Assembly: GCA_016717595.1 (NCBI GenBank)
Contig: JADKFE010000021.1
Coordinates: 37,027 to 101,026, forward strand
DNA from: Deltaproteobacteria bacterium
GTDB taxonomy: Bacteria; Myxococcota_A; UBA796; CAJQPC01
Length of the DNA stretch: 64,000 bases
Direction of reading: 5' to 3'
The notes below the pieces were generated by a model. That model searched no databases. It saw nothing but the letters and a program-made list of their open reading frames with translations, and had not been told where the DNA came from. Shown one piece after another: positions 1-7,395 of the stretch (positions are counted from its first letter, which is position 1; each line of letters begins with the position of its first letter). Made by a program: the position numbers and the translations under genes.

Positions 1-213
1 GTCGGCGTGTTCACCCCAGAGAGCGGTGAGGCCGGGGAGGTTGGCCCGGAGCGCGGCGCGGTGGCGTAGGACGTGCTGCTCCCGGTAGACGCCGATCTGC
101 TGCAGCGGGCTCAGGCCGGGGCCGCCGGAGAACAGCGCGCCGTCCAAGGGGCTGAGGCCGCGGATCATGGCCATGAGCTGGGCGCGCCAGGCCTCGGGGA
201 GCGGCGTCGTCAT
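1..213 (-). CDS. DUF2063 / BufC-like partner protein, 5' part only
   Basis: N-terminal 71 residues of a protein that runs off the left edge. The ATG at 213 overlaps the stop of the DUF692 gene by ATGA, so the two are translationally coupled. The fragment contains QIGVYREQHVLRHRAALRAN, resembling the N-terminal DUF2063 pattern (a Tyr-Arg followed by an LxxAL helix). Proteins of this family (BufC, HvfC, MbnC-like) bind the RiPP precursor and form a heterodimer with the DUF692 iron enzyme. The assignment rests on position and this short motif; the C-terminal domain is not visible. Confidence 0.7.
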   Translation of the reverse strand, partial: MTTPLPEAWRAQLMAMIRGLSPLDGALFSGGPGLSPLQQIGVYREQHVLRHRAALRANLPGLTALWGEHAD

Positions 214-1037
214 GGGGCGAGGGCCCGGTCACGGACGGCGCGGGCGGCGTTGGCCTCGGCTTGAAGACGCTCAAAGCTGGGGAGCTGGTCATCCCACTCA
301 ATGAGCGTAGAGACCGCGCCGATCTTGCCGATGAGCGCGGCGTACAGCGCCCAGACCTCATCACAGACCGGGTGGTCGTGGGTGTCGAGGCGGAAGCCGT
401 CACGGATGGAGTGCCCGGCGAGGTGAACCTGCACCACACGGTCAAGGGGCAGGGTGTTGAGGGTACCCTCGGGCTCAAAGCCGTGGTTCACTGAAGACAC
501 AAAGACGTTGTTCACGTCGAGCAGCAGCGCGCAGTCGGCGCGCTCACACAGCGCCGCCATAAACTCGGCCTCGGGCATCGTCGAGCCCCGATAGCTCAGG
601 TACGACGAGACGTTCTCGACGGCGAACAGGCGGCCGCTGAGATCTTGAATCCGCTTAATGCGGTCGATGACGTGTTGAAGCACGTCGTCTGTGTAGGGTA
701 GGGGCAAAAGATCGTGGGTGTTCACCCCGGCGTGGCCGGTCCAGCAGGCGTGATCCGAGAACCAAGGCGGGTTGAGGCGGGCCAAGAGGGCCAACAGACG
801 GCGCTGGTGATCGGGATCCGCGGCGTCGCCCAAGGACATCGAGACGCCGTGGGGCACGACGGGGTACGCCGCTTGGAGCCGCGCCAAGTTCTCTAAGGGG
901 GGCCCGCCGTCGAGCATAAAGTTCTCGGCGATGACCTCAAACCAGTCCATCGCCGGGTGTTCGTTGAGCACGACGCCATAATGGGGCACACGGAAGCCGA
1001 CGCCGACCCCCAGATCGGGGACGGCGAAGCGGCTCAC
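210..1037 (-). CDS. DUF692 multinuclear iron oxidase (BufB/HvfB/MbnB-like RiPP enzyme)
   Basis: A 275-residue TIM-barrel protein of the DUF692 (MNIO) family, full length. Family signatures are in order: VPHGVSMSLG near 61-70, SDHACW at 94-99, ENVSSYL at 141-147, LLLDVNNVFV at 171-180 followed by NHGF, HLAGH at 206-210, DTHDHPV at 218-224 and LIEWD near 245-249. The His, Glu, Asp and Asn residues in these blocks are those that hold the two or three iron atoms in characterised members. Such enzymes oxidise cysteines of a precursor peptide to oxazolone/thioamide or thiooxazole groups that bind copper. It lies between a Cys-rich peptide gene (23-bp gap) and a DUF2063 gene (ATGA overlap), the usual operon. 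The exact chemistry here is inferred. Confidence 0.93.
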   Translation of the reverse strand: MSRFAVPDLGVGVGFRVPHYGVVLNEHPAMDWFEVIAENFMLDGGPPLENLARLQAAYPVVPHGVSMSLGDAADPDHQRRLLALLARLNPPWFSDHACWTGHAGVNTHDLLPLPYTDDVLQHVIDRIKRIQDLSGRLFAVENVSSYLSYRGSTMPEAEFMAALCERADCALLLDVNNVFVSSVNHGFEPEGTLNTLPLDRVVQVHLAGHSIRDGFRLDTHDHPVCDEVWALYAALIGKIGAVSTLIEWDDQLPSFERLQAEANAARAVRDRALAP

Positions 1038-1060
1038 ACGGCGCGTCGGGCCGGGCAGGA

Positions 1061-1424
1061 TCAGCCCGCCTTGGGGGGCTCAGCGGCGCCTTCAGCGGGC
1101 ATCGCGGCGTCGGCGGAGGGGCACATCGTGCGGTCCTTGTGGGTGCAGCAGCCGCCCTGGGCCTTACACTCGTTGAGCCCGGCGCAGGCGTTTTTGCCCT
1201 CGACGTGGCAGCCGCCCTGGGCCTTGCACTCGTTCATGCCCTTGCAGGCGTGCTCGGCGGCCTTGGCGGGCTGCTCGGTGGCGGCGGCGGTGGGGGCGGC
1301 GGGGGCCTCGGGGGCGGCGGCCTCCGGTGGGGGTGGTCGGCGCGGAGTCGCCGCAGGCGGTGAGCCCGGCGAGCAAGCCCGCGAAGGCGGCGGAGGTGAG
1401 CGCGGCGTGAAGGGAGCTGCTCAT
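1061..1424 (-). CDS. Cys-rich bufferin-like precursor lipoprotein (apparent frameshift)
   Basis: The ATG at 1424 opens a lipoprotein signal peptide ending LLAGLTAC-GDS, so the acylated Cys would be about residue 24. Reading then leaves frame: five G on the + strand at 1329-1333 carry one base too many. Dropping one gives a continuous ~120-residue protein: signal peptide, Ala/Pro/Glu linker, then a core with two related units, ACKGMNECKGQGGC and ACAGLNECKAQGGC, followed by CTHKDRTMC, stopping at 1061. The repeated Cys spacing and the adjacent DUF692 and DUF2063 genes mark it as the RiPP substrate. Bufferins are exported and sequester copper. Here the lipobox would place the peptide on a membrane, which is inference. 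The core frame has no start of its own, so gene callers will miss it. Confidence 0.75.
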
Positions 1425-1515
1425 TGGGGGTGTCCTCTGGTGGGTCCAAGAGCATAGCTTGATCCCGGGCCGACACGCCAGCGGTTAAGGGGGCCCGCTG
1501 AGGAGGAGCGACCCA

Positions 1516-1971
1516 ATGCCGCAGCGATCCGCCGCCACCCGCGAGAGCTGGAGAATCAAGCCTTTCCCGGCTCAACGAGAGGCGCTGCCCTTCGTGGGGC
1601 GCTTTGAGGGCGAAGAGGTCCGCCGCCTTCAGCAGGGCCTCGTGCCCCAAGACGTCGAGGACAAGTGGTTCGTCTACCACGAGGACGGCTGGCTCTACCT
1701 GCACCGGGCGATCACCGGCTCGTGCATCTACGCGCTGCGCTTGAGCGTCGAAGGAGAGGTCGCCAGCGTGGCCGAGGCCTGGGTGAACACCGACCCCAAC
1801 GAGTACACCGCCACGGACCGCGCCTGGGACGCCGCGCTGCTGGGCTTCTTGGTGAACGACCTGCTCGCCGGGCGCCCGCAGGAGTTCCCCGTGCGCACGA
1901 GCCTGCCTGAAGACAAACAGCTCAACTTCCAGCACACCGTGGTGGGCAGGCGGCGGCGAAGCTGGGAGTAA
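1516..1971 (+). CDS. Conserved-looking hypothetical protein
   Basis: A 151-residue soluble protein without signal peptide or membrane segment. The ATG is preceded by a good ribosome-binding site (GAGGAGG about 9 nt upstream). It is rich in aromatics in the centre (DKWFVYHEDGWLYLHRAITG near 52-71), with a basic C-terminus (GRRRRSW). I do not recognise the family. It is divergent from the bufferin-like operon (91-bp shared upstream region) and convergent with the next gene, 12 bp away, so it is probably a single-gene unit. Codon pattern and start context support a real gene; function unknown. Confidence 0.85.
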   Translation: MPQRSAATRESWRIKPFPAQREALPFVGRFEGEEVRRLQQGLVPQDVEDKWFVYHEDGWLYLHRAITGSCIYALRLSVEGEVASVAEAWVNTDPNEYTATDRAWDAALLGFLVNDLLAGRPQEFPVRTSLPEDKQLNFQHTVVGRRRRSWE

Positions 1972-1983
1972 ACGCGGCCAGGG

Positions 1984-2628
1984 TCAGAAGGGCACGCCCA
2001 GAGGCCAGAGGTCGCGGCCGAGCACGATGGCGTTTCGGTGCAGGTTGTCTCTCGCGATGCGCACCATCGCCCGGGCCACGACCCGCACGGGGATCGGCAG
2101 CACGTTCTTGAGCTGATCGGCGAGCTCGGGCATCGCCTCGGCCGAGGCCATCCACCCCGGCAAGGCGCCGTCGCGGCCGTCGCGGTGCAGGGCCGAGGGG
2201 CGCACGAGGGTGTAGACGAGGCCGCTGTTCACGACGATGGCCTCGGCGGCACGTTTGGCGTCGTAGTACGGCCCGGGGACGGTAGACGTGCCCAAGGCGC
2301 CGAGCAAGATGAACCGCTTGACGCCGACCCGCTTGGCGCTGTCTACGAGCTGCTGGGCGCTGTCGATGTCGGAGACCTGGTAGGTGTCGCCGCTGCCGAA
2401 CCGTTTCCGCATCGTGCCGACCATCGAGATCGCCACGTCACAGCCGCTCATCGCCTCGTCCAAGGCGGCGGGGTCGCTCAGCTCAAACAGGCGCGGCGCG
2501 GGCGGTCCACTGTATTTGGTGGCGCTCTTGGGGCGCACCTGCACGACGAGCTCCAGCCCCGCGCGCTGGGCCTCGGGCACAAACACCTGACCGGTGGCGC
2601 CCGTGGCGCCCGCGATGAAGGCCCGCAT
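1984..2628 (-). CDS. NAD(P)-binding atypical SDR family protein
   Basis: A 214-residue Rossmann protein. The N-terminal AGATGATG at 7-14 matches the GxxGxxG nucleotide-binding loop of atypical short-chain dehydrogenases (NmrA/SDR_a5-like, NAD(P)H-binding domain). DVAISMVG near 65-72 and FILLGALG near 105-112 are the following strands, and a YxxxK-like PYYDAKRAAE occurs near 120-129. Relatives include epimerase-like and redox-sensing proteins; the substrate cannot be told. It starts 2 bp after the RNase HI stop, so the two are very likely cotranscribed, possibly with kdpE upstream. Confidence 0.85.
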   Translation of the reverse strand: MRAFIAGATGATGQVFVPEAQRAGLELVVQVRPKSATKYSGPPAPRLFELSDPAALDEAMSGCDVAISMVGTMRKRFGSGDTYQVSDIDSAQQLVDSAKRVGVKRFILLGALGTSTVPGPYYDAKRAAEAIVVNSGLVYTLVRPSALHRDGRDGALPGWMASAEAMPELADQLKNVLPIPVRVVARAMVRIARDNLHRNAIVLGRDLWPLGVPF

Positions 2629-2630
2629 GG

Positions 2631-3365
2631 TCAGCGCCTCCCCGAGCAGGCGGCGTTGGCCAAGGCGTCGGCGCGCTCGTTCTCGGGCACGCCGACGTGG
2701 CCGGCCACCCAGCGCAGCTCGGCCTTGGGGTATTTTTTGAGCTGGGCCTTCACCGAGGCGATGAGCTCTTGGTTGGCCTTGGCCTTCCAGCCCTTCGTGA
2801 GCACCCCGGCGGCGTAGGTGGAGTCGGTGAACACGACCACCTTCTCGGCGCCGGGCACCCCGGCCTGGGTGAGCAGGTCGACGGCGAGGCTGATCGCCGT
2901 GAGCTCGCCGACGTTGTTGGTGGCCACGCCGCAGGAGCGGCTGCCCTCGATGACCCGGCCGTCGCTGAGCTTGAGCACGGCGCCCGCCCCGGCGGGGCCG
3001 GGGTTGCCGCGGCAGGCGCCGTCGGTGAAGGCCATGTGGGTGCCCACCAGCGCCGCGACCTGCTCTTTGGCCGAGGCCAAGGCGGCGGCGGCCTGGGCGG
3101 TGGTGCGGCTCCCGGCGCTGCCAAATCCGCTGCCTCGACCGGCGGGGGCCGGGGCGGCGTCCGCGGAGACGCCCGGAGGAAGCTCGACCGCCTCGCCGAA
3201 GGCTCGCCCGACGTTCGTGGGGCTGCCGGAGTAGATCTTCGCGCCGGGGGCCTCGGAGTAACGCACGTTCACCCGGCTTTTTACCATGAGGAGCTGGCCG
3301 TCGGGGCCAAGCTCAGCCCAGGCCTCTTTCTCCTTAAACTGCACCTTCATCCACGCCACGGGCAC
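2631..3365 (-). CDS. Ribonuclease HI with N-terminal extension
   Basis: The C-terminal ~135 residues form an RNase HI domain that cleaves the RNA strand of RNA-DNA hybrids. Visible are TDGACRGNPGPAG with Asp115, GELTAI with Glu154, VVFTDSTY with Asp181, and AGHVGVPENERADALA with His223 and Asp233, so the catalytic DEDD set and the His are present. The first ~105 residues are an extension with no RNase H similarity: a short folded-looking segment (AWMKVQFKEKEAWAELGPDG), then a Pro/Ala/Gly linker. It is not the classical hybrid-binding domain as far as I can see. It lies 48 bp after kdpE and 2 bp before the NAD(P)-binding gene. Confidence 0.92.
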   Translation of the reverse strand: MPVAWMKVQFKEKEAWAELGPDGQLLMVKSRVNVRYSEAPGAKIYSGSPTNVGRAFGEAVELPPGVSADAAPAPAGRGSGFGSAGSRTTAQAAAALASAKEQVAALVGTHMAFTDGACRGNPGPAGAGAVLKLSDGRVIEGSRSCGVATNNVGELTAISLAVDLLTQAGVPGAEKVVVFTDSTYAAGVLTKGWKAKANQELIASVKAQLKKYPKAELRWVAGHVGVPENERADALANAACSGRR

Positions 3366-3413
3366 CTCCAGGGCGGGCCCCTTAACCGGCCAAGCGCCGG
3401 GGAGCGGCGGGAA

Positions 3414-4109
3414 TCATGGCTCATCACGCAGACGGTAGCCCACGCCGGTCTCGGTGACGAGGTGCCGGGGCTCGTTCGCGTCGCGCTCGATCTTGCGGCG
3501 TAAGGCGTGAACGTGGACCCGGACGTAGTGCGTCTGCCGCAGGTGCGCGGGGCCCCAGACCTCCCGCAAGATCTGGGCGTGGGTGAGCACTCGCCCGGCG
3601 TGGCGGGTGAACAGCTCCAACAGCTTCCACTCGGTCTGGGTGAGCGGCACCAGCGCGCCGTCGACGCGCAGCTCTCGCCGGGCGCGGTCTACCTCCAGGT
3701 CGCCAACCCGAAAGACGGGCTCCGGGGCGTTGGCGCTCGTCGCCCGATGCCGCAACGCCACACGAACCCGCGCCATGAGCTCCCCGGCGCCGAAGGGTTT
3801 GGTGAGGTAGTCATCGGCCCCGGCGTCAAGGGCCTCGACCTTGTCGTGCTCCCGCTCTCGCGCCGAGAGCACGACGACGGGGGCCGTGGACCAGGCCCGA
3901 AAACGCCGCACCCAATCGATGCCGTCGCCATCAGGCAGGCCGAGATCGAGGAGCACGAGCTCCGGCGCCCGGGTGGTGGCCTGAAGATCGGCCTCACGGC
4001 AGCTCGACGCGGTGACGACCTGCAGCTCGTGGGCGGTGAGGAGCGCGGTCAGAAACGCGCGCATCGCGGGCTCGTCATCGACGATCAGCACGAGGGGAGC
4101 GGGGGTCAT
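3414..4109 (-). CDS. kdpE: KdpE, OmpR-family response regulator of potassium uptake
   Basis: A 231-residue two-domain regulator. The receiver starts LVLIVDDEPAMRAFL, the phosphoacceptor is Asp55 in VLLDLGLPDGDG, and the conserved Lys lies in YLTKPFGAGEL. A winged-helix DNA-binding domain follows, with TQTEWKLLELFTRHAGRVLT and VRVHVHALRRKIE. It is the last gene of the kdp operon and its start overlaps the kdpD stop by ATGA. KdpD phosphorylates it under potassium limitation or osmotic stress. A candidate binding site lies upstream of the operon at 12460-12483, consistent with autoregulation. Confidence 0.97.
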   Translation of the reverse strand: MTPAPLVLIVDDEPAMRAFLTALLTAHELQVVTASSCREADLQATTRAPELVLLDLGLPDGDGIDWVRRFRAWSTAPVVVLSAREREHDKVEALDAGADDYLTKPFGAGELMARVRVALRHRATSANAPEPVFRVGDLEVDRARRELRVDGALVPLTQTEWKLLELFTRHAGRVLTHAQILREVWGPAHLRQTHYVRVHVHALRRKIERDANEPRHLVTETGVGYRLRDEP

Positions 4110-6784
4110 GGGGTCACCTCTGGGGTGTGTAGGCCCTCGGGGCCGCCGACGGGGAGATCCAACACAAACCGCGCGCCGCCGCCTTCGCGGGCCTCTACCC
4201 GGGCCTCGCCGCCGTGAACCTGGGCGACGGCGCGCACGATGGCGAGGCCCAGCCCCGCGCCGCCGGACGGCGTGCTGCCCCGGGCGAAGGTCTCAAAGAT
4301 TCGGGCGCGCTCCGCCTCGGGCACCCCGGGCCCACGATCACTCACGGTCAGCCGCGCGCGCCCGGCGGCCTCATTCACCTCCACGGCGACCTCTACGGCC
4401 CCGCCATCGGCGCTGTCTCCCGAGGTGTGGCGCAGGGCGTTCTCGATGAGGTTCACCAAGGCTTGCTCCAAGAGTCGGCCATCGGCGGCGAGCATGATCG
4501 GCTCCTCCGGGGCGTGGATGAGGATCGCGCGGCCTTGGCTCGTCCGGCGCATCCGCCCGACGGCGACGCCGACGAGATCTTGGGCGACCTCCCACTCTAG
4601 CCGGGGGGTGAGCGCCCCAGCGTCTAAGCGGGTGAGGTGCAAGAGGTTCTCTAAGAGCCGCTCTAGGCGCAGCGCCTCGGCGGCGATCTCGCCGAGCATC
4701 TCCGCGCGGCGGGCCGATGGCACACGGTCGCCAAGCTCGGCCAAGGTGGTGGCGGAGCCGGTGATCGCGGCCAAGGGTGTGCGCAGATCGTGGCTCACCG
4801 AGGCGAGGAGGTTGGAGCGCACCCGCTCGATCTCCGCGGCCCGGGACGAGCGCGCGGCGGCCTCGGCGAGACGCTGGCGGGCCAGGACGAGGCTGCACTG
4901 GTCGAGCATGGTCTGTAGCAGGTGTTGGCGGTCGGGATCGTCCAACGCCGCGCCCGCGGCGCGCATCCCGAGCACCCCAAACCGCTCGGCGTTGTGCTGC
5001 ACGGGCAGGTAGAGCCCCTCCGCGTTGGGCAAGGTGCTCGTGCCCGCCCCCGCCTGGGCCCCGTGGCTCGCCGCCCACCACGCCGTCGCGTGCTCGGCTT
5101 GGCCCACGAGGGGCGCGCCGTGGGCGGCGATGAGGATCAGCTCGCCATCTTGCAGGCGCCACACACAGACGGCGGCGCTCAAGGCGTCGGCGGCGCGAGA
5201 GGCGAGGGCTTGGAGCGCCTCGTCGGGGCCGCTCACCGAGGCGAGCTGGCGCCCAAAGGTGTAGAGCGCCTGGGCCTCCGCCGCCCGCCCCTCGGCCTCC
5301 GCCGCCCGCGCGCGCATCCGCCCGGCGAGGTTCGCGACGGCGGCGCTGATGAGCCCGACGCCCACGAAGGTGAGGAGGTTGTGCGAGTCAGTGACCCAGA
5401 AGGTGTAATAGGGCTCGGTGAAGAAGAAGTTCAGCGCGGTGATGGCGGCGACGGCGGCGATGGCCGCGGCGGCGCGGTGCAGGCCAAAGGCCGCCCAGCC
5501 CACGGCGGCGAGGAACAACATCACCCGGTCGGACTCGCTCAGAAGACCTTGGCTCACGACGCCGAGGGCGGTGGCCAGGGCGACGACCCCCAAGGCTGAG
5601 GCGACATCTCGGGGGGGCAGCGGCGCCTGGGCGCGTGGGTTGGGGCGCAGGTTGGCGGGGCTTGGGCCCTCGGAGGGCACACCATGCAGCACGAGCTCGG
5701 GCCCCAGCCGCGCCACCTCTTCGCTGAGGCTACGCCGCCAGGGCCAGCTCCACCCGGCGCGTTGGGTGGCGCCCAGCACCACGGTGTTGAGGTTGTGGCG
5801 GCGGGCGTAGGCCACGATCGTCTCAGGCAGGGCCTCGGCCTCGACGATCTCCCCTTGGGCGCCGAGCTGCTCGGCGAGGCGAAGGTGCGCCAAGGCGCGG
5901 GACCGGGCCTCGTCATCTTCTCGCACAGTCGGCGTTCGCACGAGCAGGGCGCGCCAGGGGGCGTCCAGCGCTCGGGCGAGGCGCGCGGCCACACGCACAA
6001 CCCGGGCGCTGTGGGGGCTGGGCCCGATGGCGACGAGCACACGGTCTGAAGCGGTCCAGACGGCCTGGGTCGCGGCGGCGTCACGCCAGTCGTCCACCTG
6101 CTCACCCACCCGGGCGGCGGCGCGGCGTAAGGCGAGCTCTCGTAAGGCCAGCAGATTCCCTTTACGAAAGAAGCCCGCCAAGGCGCGATTTGTGGCGTCA
6201 GCGCCGTACACCTTGCCGCCGCGAAGCCGCTCCAGCAGCTCATCGGGGGGAAGGTCCACCAGCTCGATCTCATCCGCCTCGTCGATCACACGATCCGGCA
6301 CAGTCTCGCGCACGACGACGCCGGTGAGGCGCTGCACGACGTCGTTCATGCTCTCGATGTGCTGGATGTTCAACGTCGTCCACACGTCGATGCCCGCGTC
6401 ACGCAGCTCCATCACGTCTTGCCACCGTTTGGGGTGGCGGCTGCCGGGGGCGTTTGTGTGGGCGAGCTCATCCACCAACAGCAAGGCCGGGCGCGCGGCC
6501 AAGGCGGCGTCGAGATCCATCTCCGGGGGCGTCGTGGGCCGTCGCGGCAACAACGTGAGCCCTGCGACCCGGCGAAGGGTCTCGGCGCGCTCGTGGTGCT
6601 CCACCACACCGACGAGCACCGGGCGGCCTGCGCGCTGGGCGTCGTGGGCGGCGTCGAGCATGCTGCAGGTCTTGCCGACCCCGGCGGCCGCGCCCAAGAA
6701 GACCTTCAGCCGCCCTCGTCTGGGCGCCTCAGAGGCCTTCGCCGCGGCGAGCAGGCGCTCGGGATCGGGCCGATCGTCGCTCAT
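4106..6784 (-). CDS. kdpD: KdpD, potassium/turgor sensor histidine kinase
   Basis: An 892-residue full-length KdpD. Order: N-terminal KdpD domain with Walker A GAAAGVGKT (about 31-39) and LLLVDELAHTNAPGSRHPKR; a universal-stress-protein-like domain around 245-370; a compact group of four membrane helices around 385-490; a GAF-like cytoplasmic region; then the kinase core with SVSHDLRTP (His665), NLIENALRHT, DRGPGVPEAERARIFETF and GAGLGLAIVR. It phosphorylates KdpE. The gene overlaps kdpC and kdpE by 4 bp each. No missing catalytic element is seen. Confidence 0.97.
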   Translation of the reverse strand: MSDDRPDPERLLAAAKASEAPRRGRLKVFLGAAAGVGKTCSMLDAAHDAQRAGRPVLVGVVEHHERAETLRRVAGLTLLPRRPTTPPEMDLDAALAARPALLLVDELAHTNAPGSRHPKRWQDVMELRDAGIDVWTTLNIQHIESMNDVVQRLTGVVVRETVPDRVIDEADEIELVDLPPDELLERLRGGKVYGADATNRALAGFFRKGNLLALRELALRRAAARVGEQVDDWRDAAATQAVWTASDRVLVAIGPSPHSARVVRVAARLARALDAPWRALLVRTPTVREDDEARSRALAHLRLAEQLGAQGEIVEAEALPETIVAYARRHNLNTVVLGATQRAGWSWPWRRSLSEEVARLGPELVLHGVPSEGPSPANLRPNPRAQAPLPPRDVASALGVVALATALGVVSQGLLSESDRVMLFLAAVGWAAFGLHRAAAAIAAVAAITALNFFFTEPYYTFWVTDSHNLLTFVGVGLISAAVANLAGRMRARAAEAEGRAAEAQALYTFGRQLASVSGPDEALQALASRAADALSAAVCVWRLQDGELILIAAHGAPLVGQAEHATAWWAASHGAQAGAGTSTLPNAEGLYLPVQHNAERFGVLGMRAAGAALDDPDRQHLLQTMLDQCSLVLARQRLAEAAARSSRAAEIERVRSNLLASVSHDLRTPLAAITGSATTLAELGDRVPSARRAEMLGEIAAEALRLERLLENLLHLTRLDAGALTPRLEWEVAQDLVGVAVGRMRRTSQGRAILIHAPEEPIMLAADGRLLEQALVNLIENALRHTSGDSADGGAVEVAVEVNEAAGRARLTVSDRGPGVPEAERARIFETFARGSTPSGGAGLGLAIVRAVAQVHGGEARVEAREGGGARFVLDLPVGGPEGLHTPEVTP

Positions 6785-7395
6785 CGGGCGGTCGCCTGGG
6801 CGTCGAGGGTGAGGTTGAGCTTGAGCACGTTCACCCGCGCGGGGCCGATGCCGGACTCGGTCTGTGTGGCGATGAGCGTGTTCACCGCGTCGATGGAGAG
6901 GCCCCGCGCCTGGGCGACCCGGGGCGCCTGGAGCCGCGCCGCCTCGGGCGAGATGTGGGGATCGAGGCCGGATCCGCTCGCCAGCAGCAGCTCCGCGGGC
7001 ACGGCCTCGGGGCCTACACCCTCGCGGGCGACGAGCTCGTCAAGCCGCGCCAGCGCTTGCTCCCGTAAGGTGGGGTTCGTGGCCGCGAGGTTTGAGCCCG
7101 CCGCCGCCCGGGGGTCGTAGTTTGCCGCGGAGGGGCGCGGCGAGAAGTAGCCGGGGCTCACCGTAGGCTGGGCGACCAAGGCCGAGCCGACGATGACCCC
7201 ATCACGAACGATCACGCTGCCTTGGGCCTCCTCAGGGAACAACACCCCCGCGAGGCCCGTCGTCACCAAGGGCCACAGAAGCCCGGCGCCGAGGATGGCC
7301 GTGAGGGTGAAGCGCGCGGAGATGAGGAGCATAGAGGCCGTAGACACAGGATTTGAGACAGGGCTGGACATAAACACTCCGAGGCTTGATGTCAC
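6781..7395 (-). CDS. kdpC: KdpC, potassium-transporting ATPase subunit C
   Basis: A 204-residue protein with a single membrane helix near residues 22-48 and a periplasmic domain. Family hallmarks are visible: GSALVAQPTVSPGYFSPRPS, ANYDPRAAAGSNLAATNP, and the C-terminal DPHISPEAARLQAPRVAQAR. KdpC is the small subunit that stabilises the KdpA-KdpB complex in the inner membrane. It overlaps kdpB and kdpD by ATGA. Length matches the family (~190-200). Confidence 0.97.
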   Translation of the reverse strand: MTSSLGVFMSSPVSNPVSTASMLLISARFTLTAILGAGLLWPLVTTGLAGVLFPEEAQGSVIVRDGVIVGSALVAQPTVSPGYFSPRPSAANYDPRAAAGSNLAATNPTLREQALARLDELVAREGVGPEAVPAELLLASGSGLDPHISPEAARLQAPRVAQARGLSIDAVNTLIATQTESGIGPARVNVLKLNLTLDAQATAR

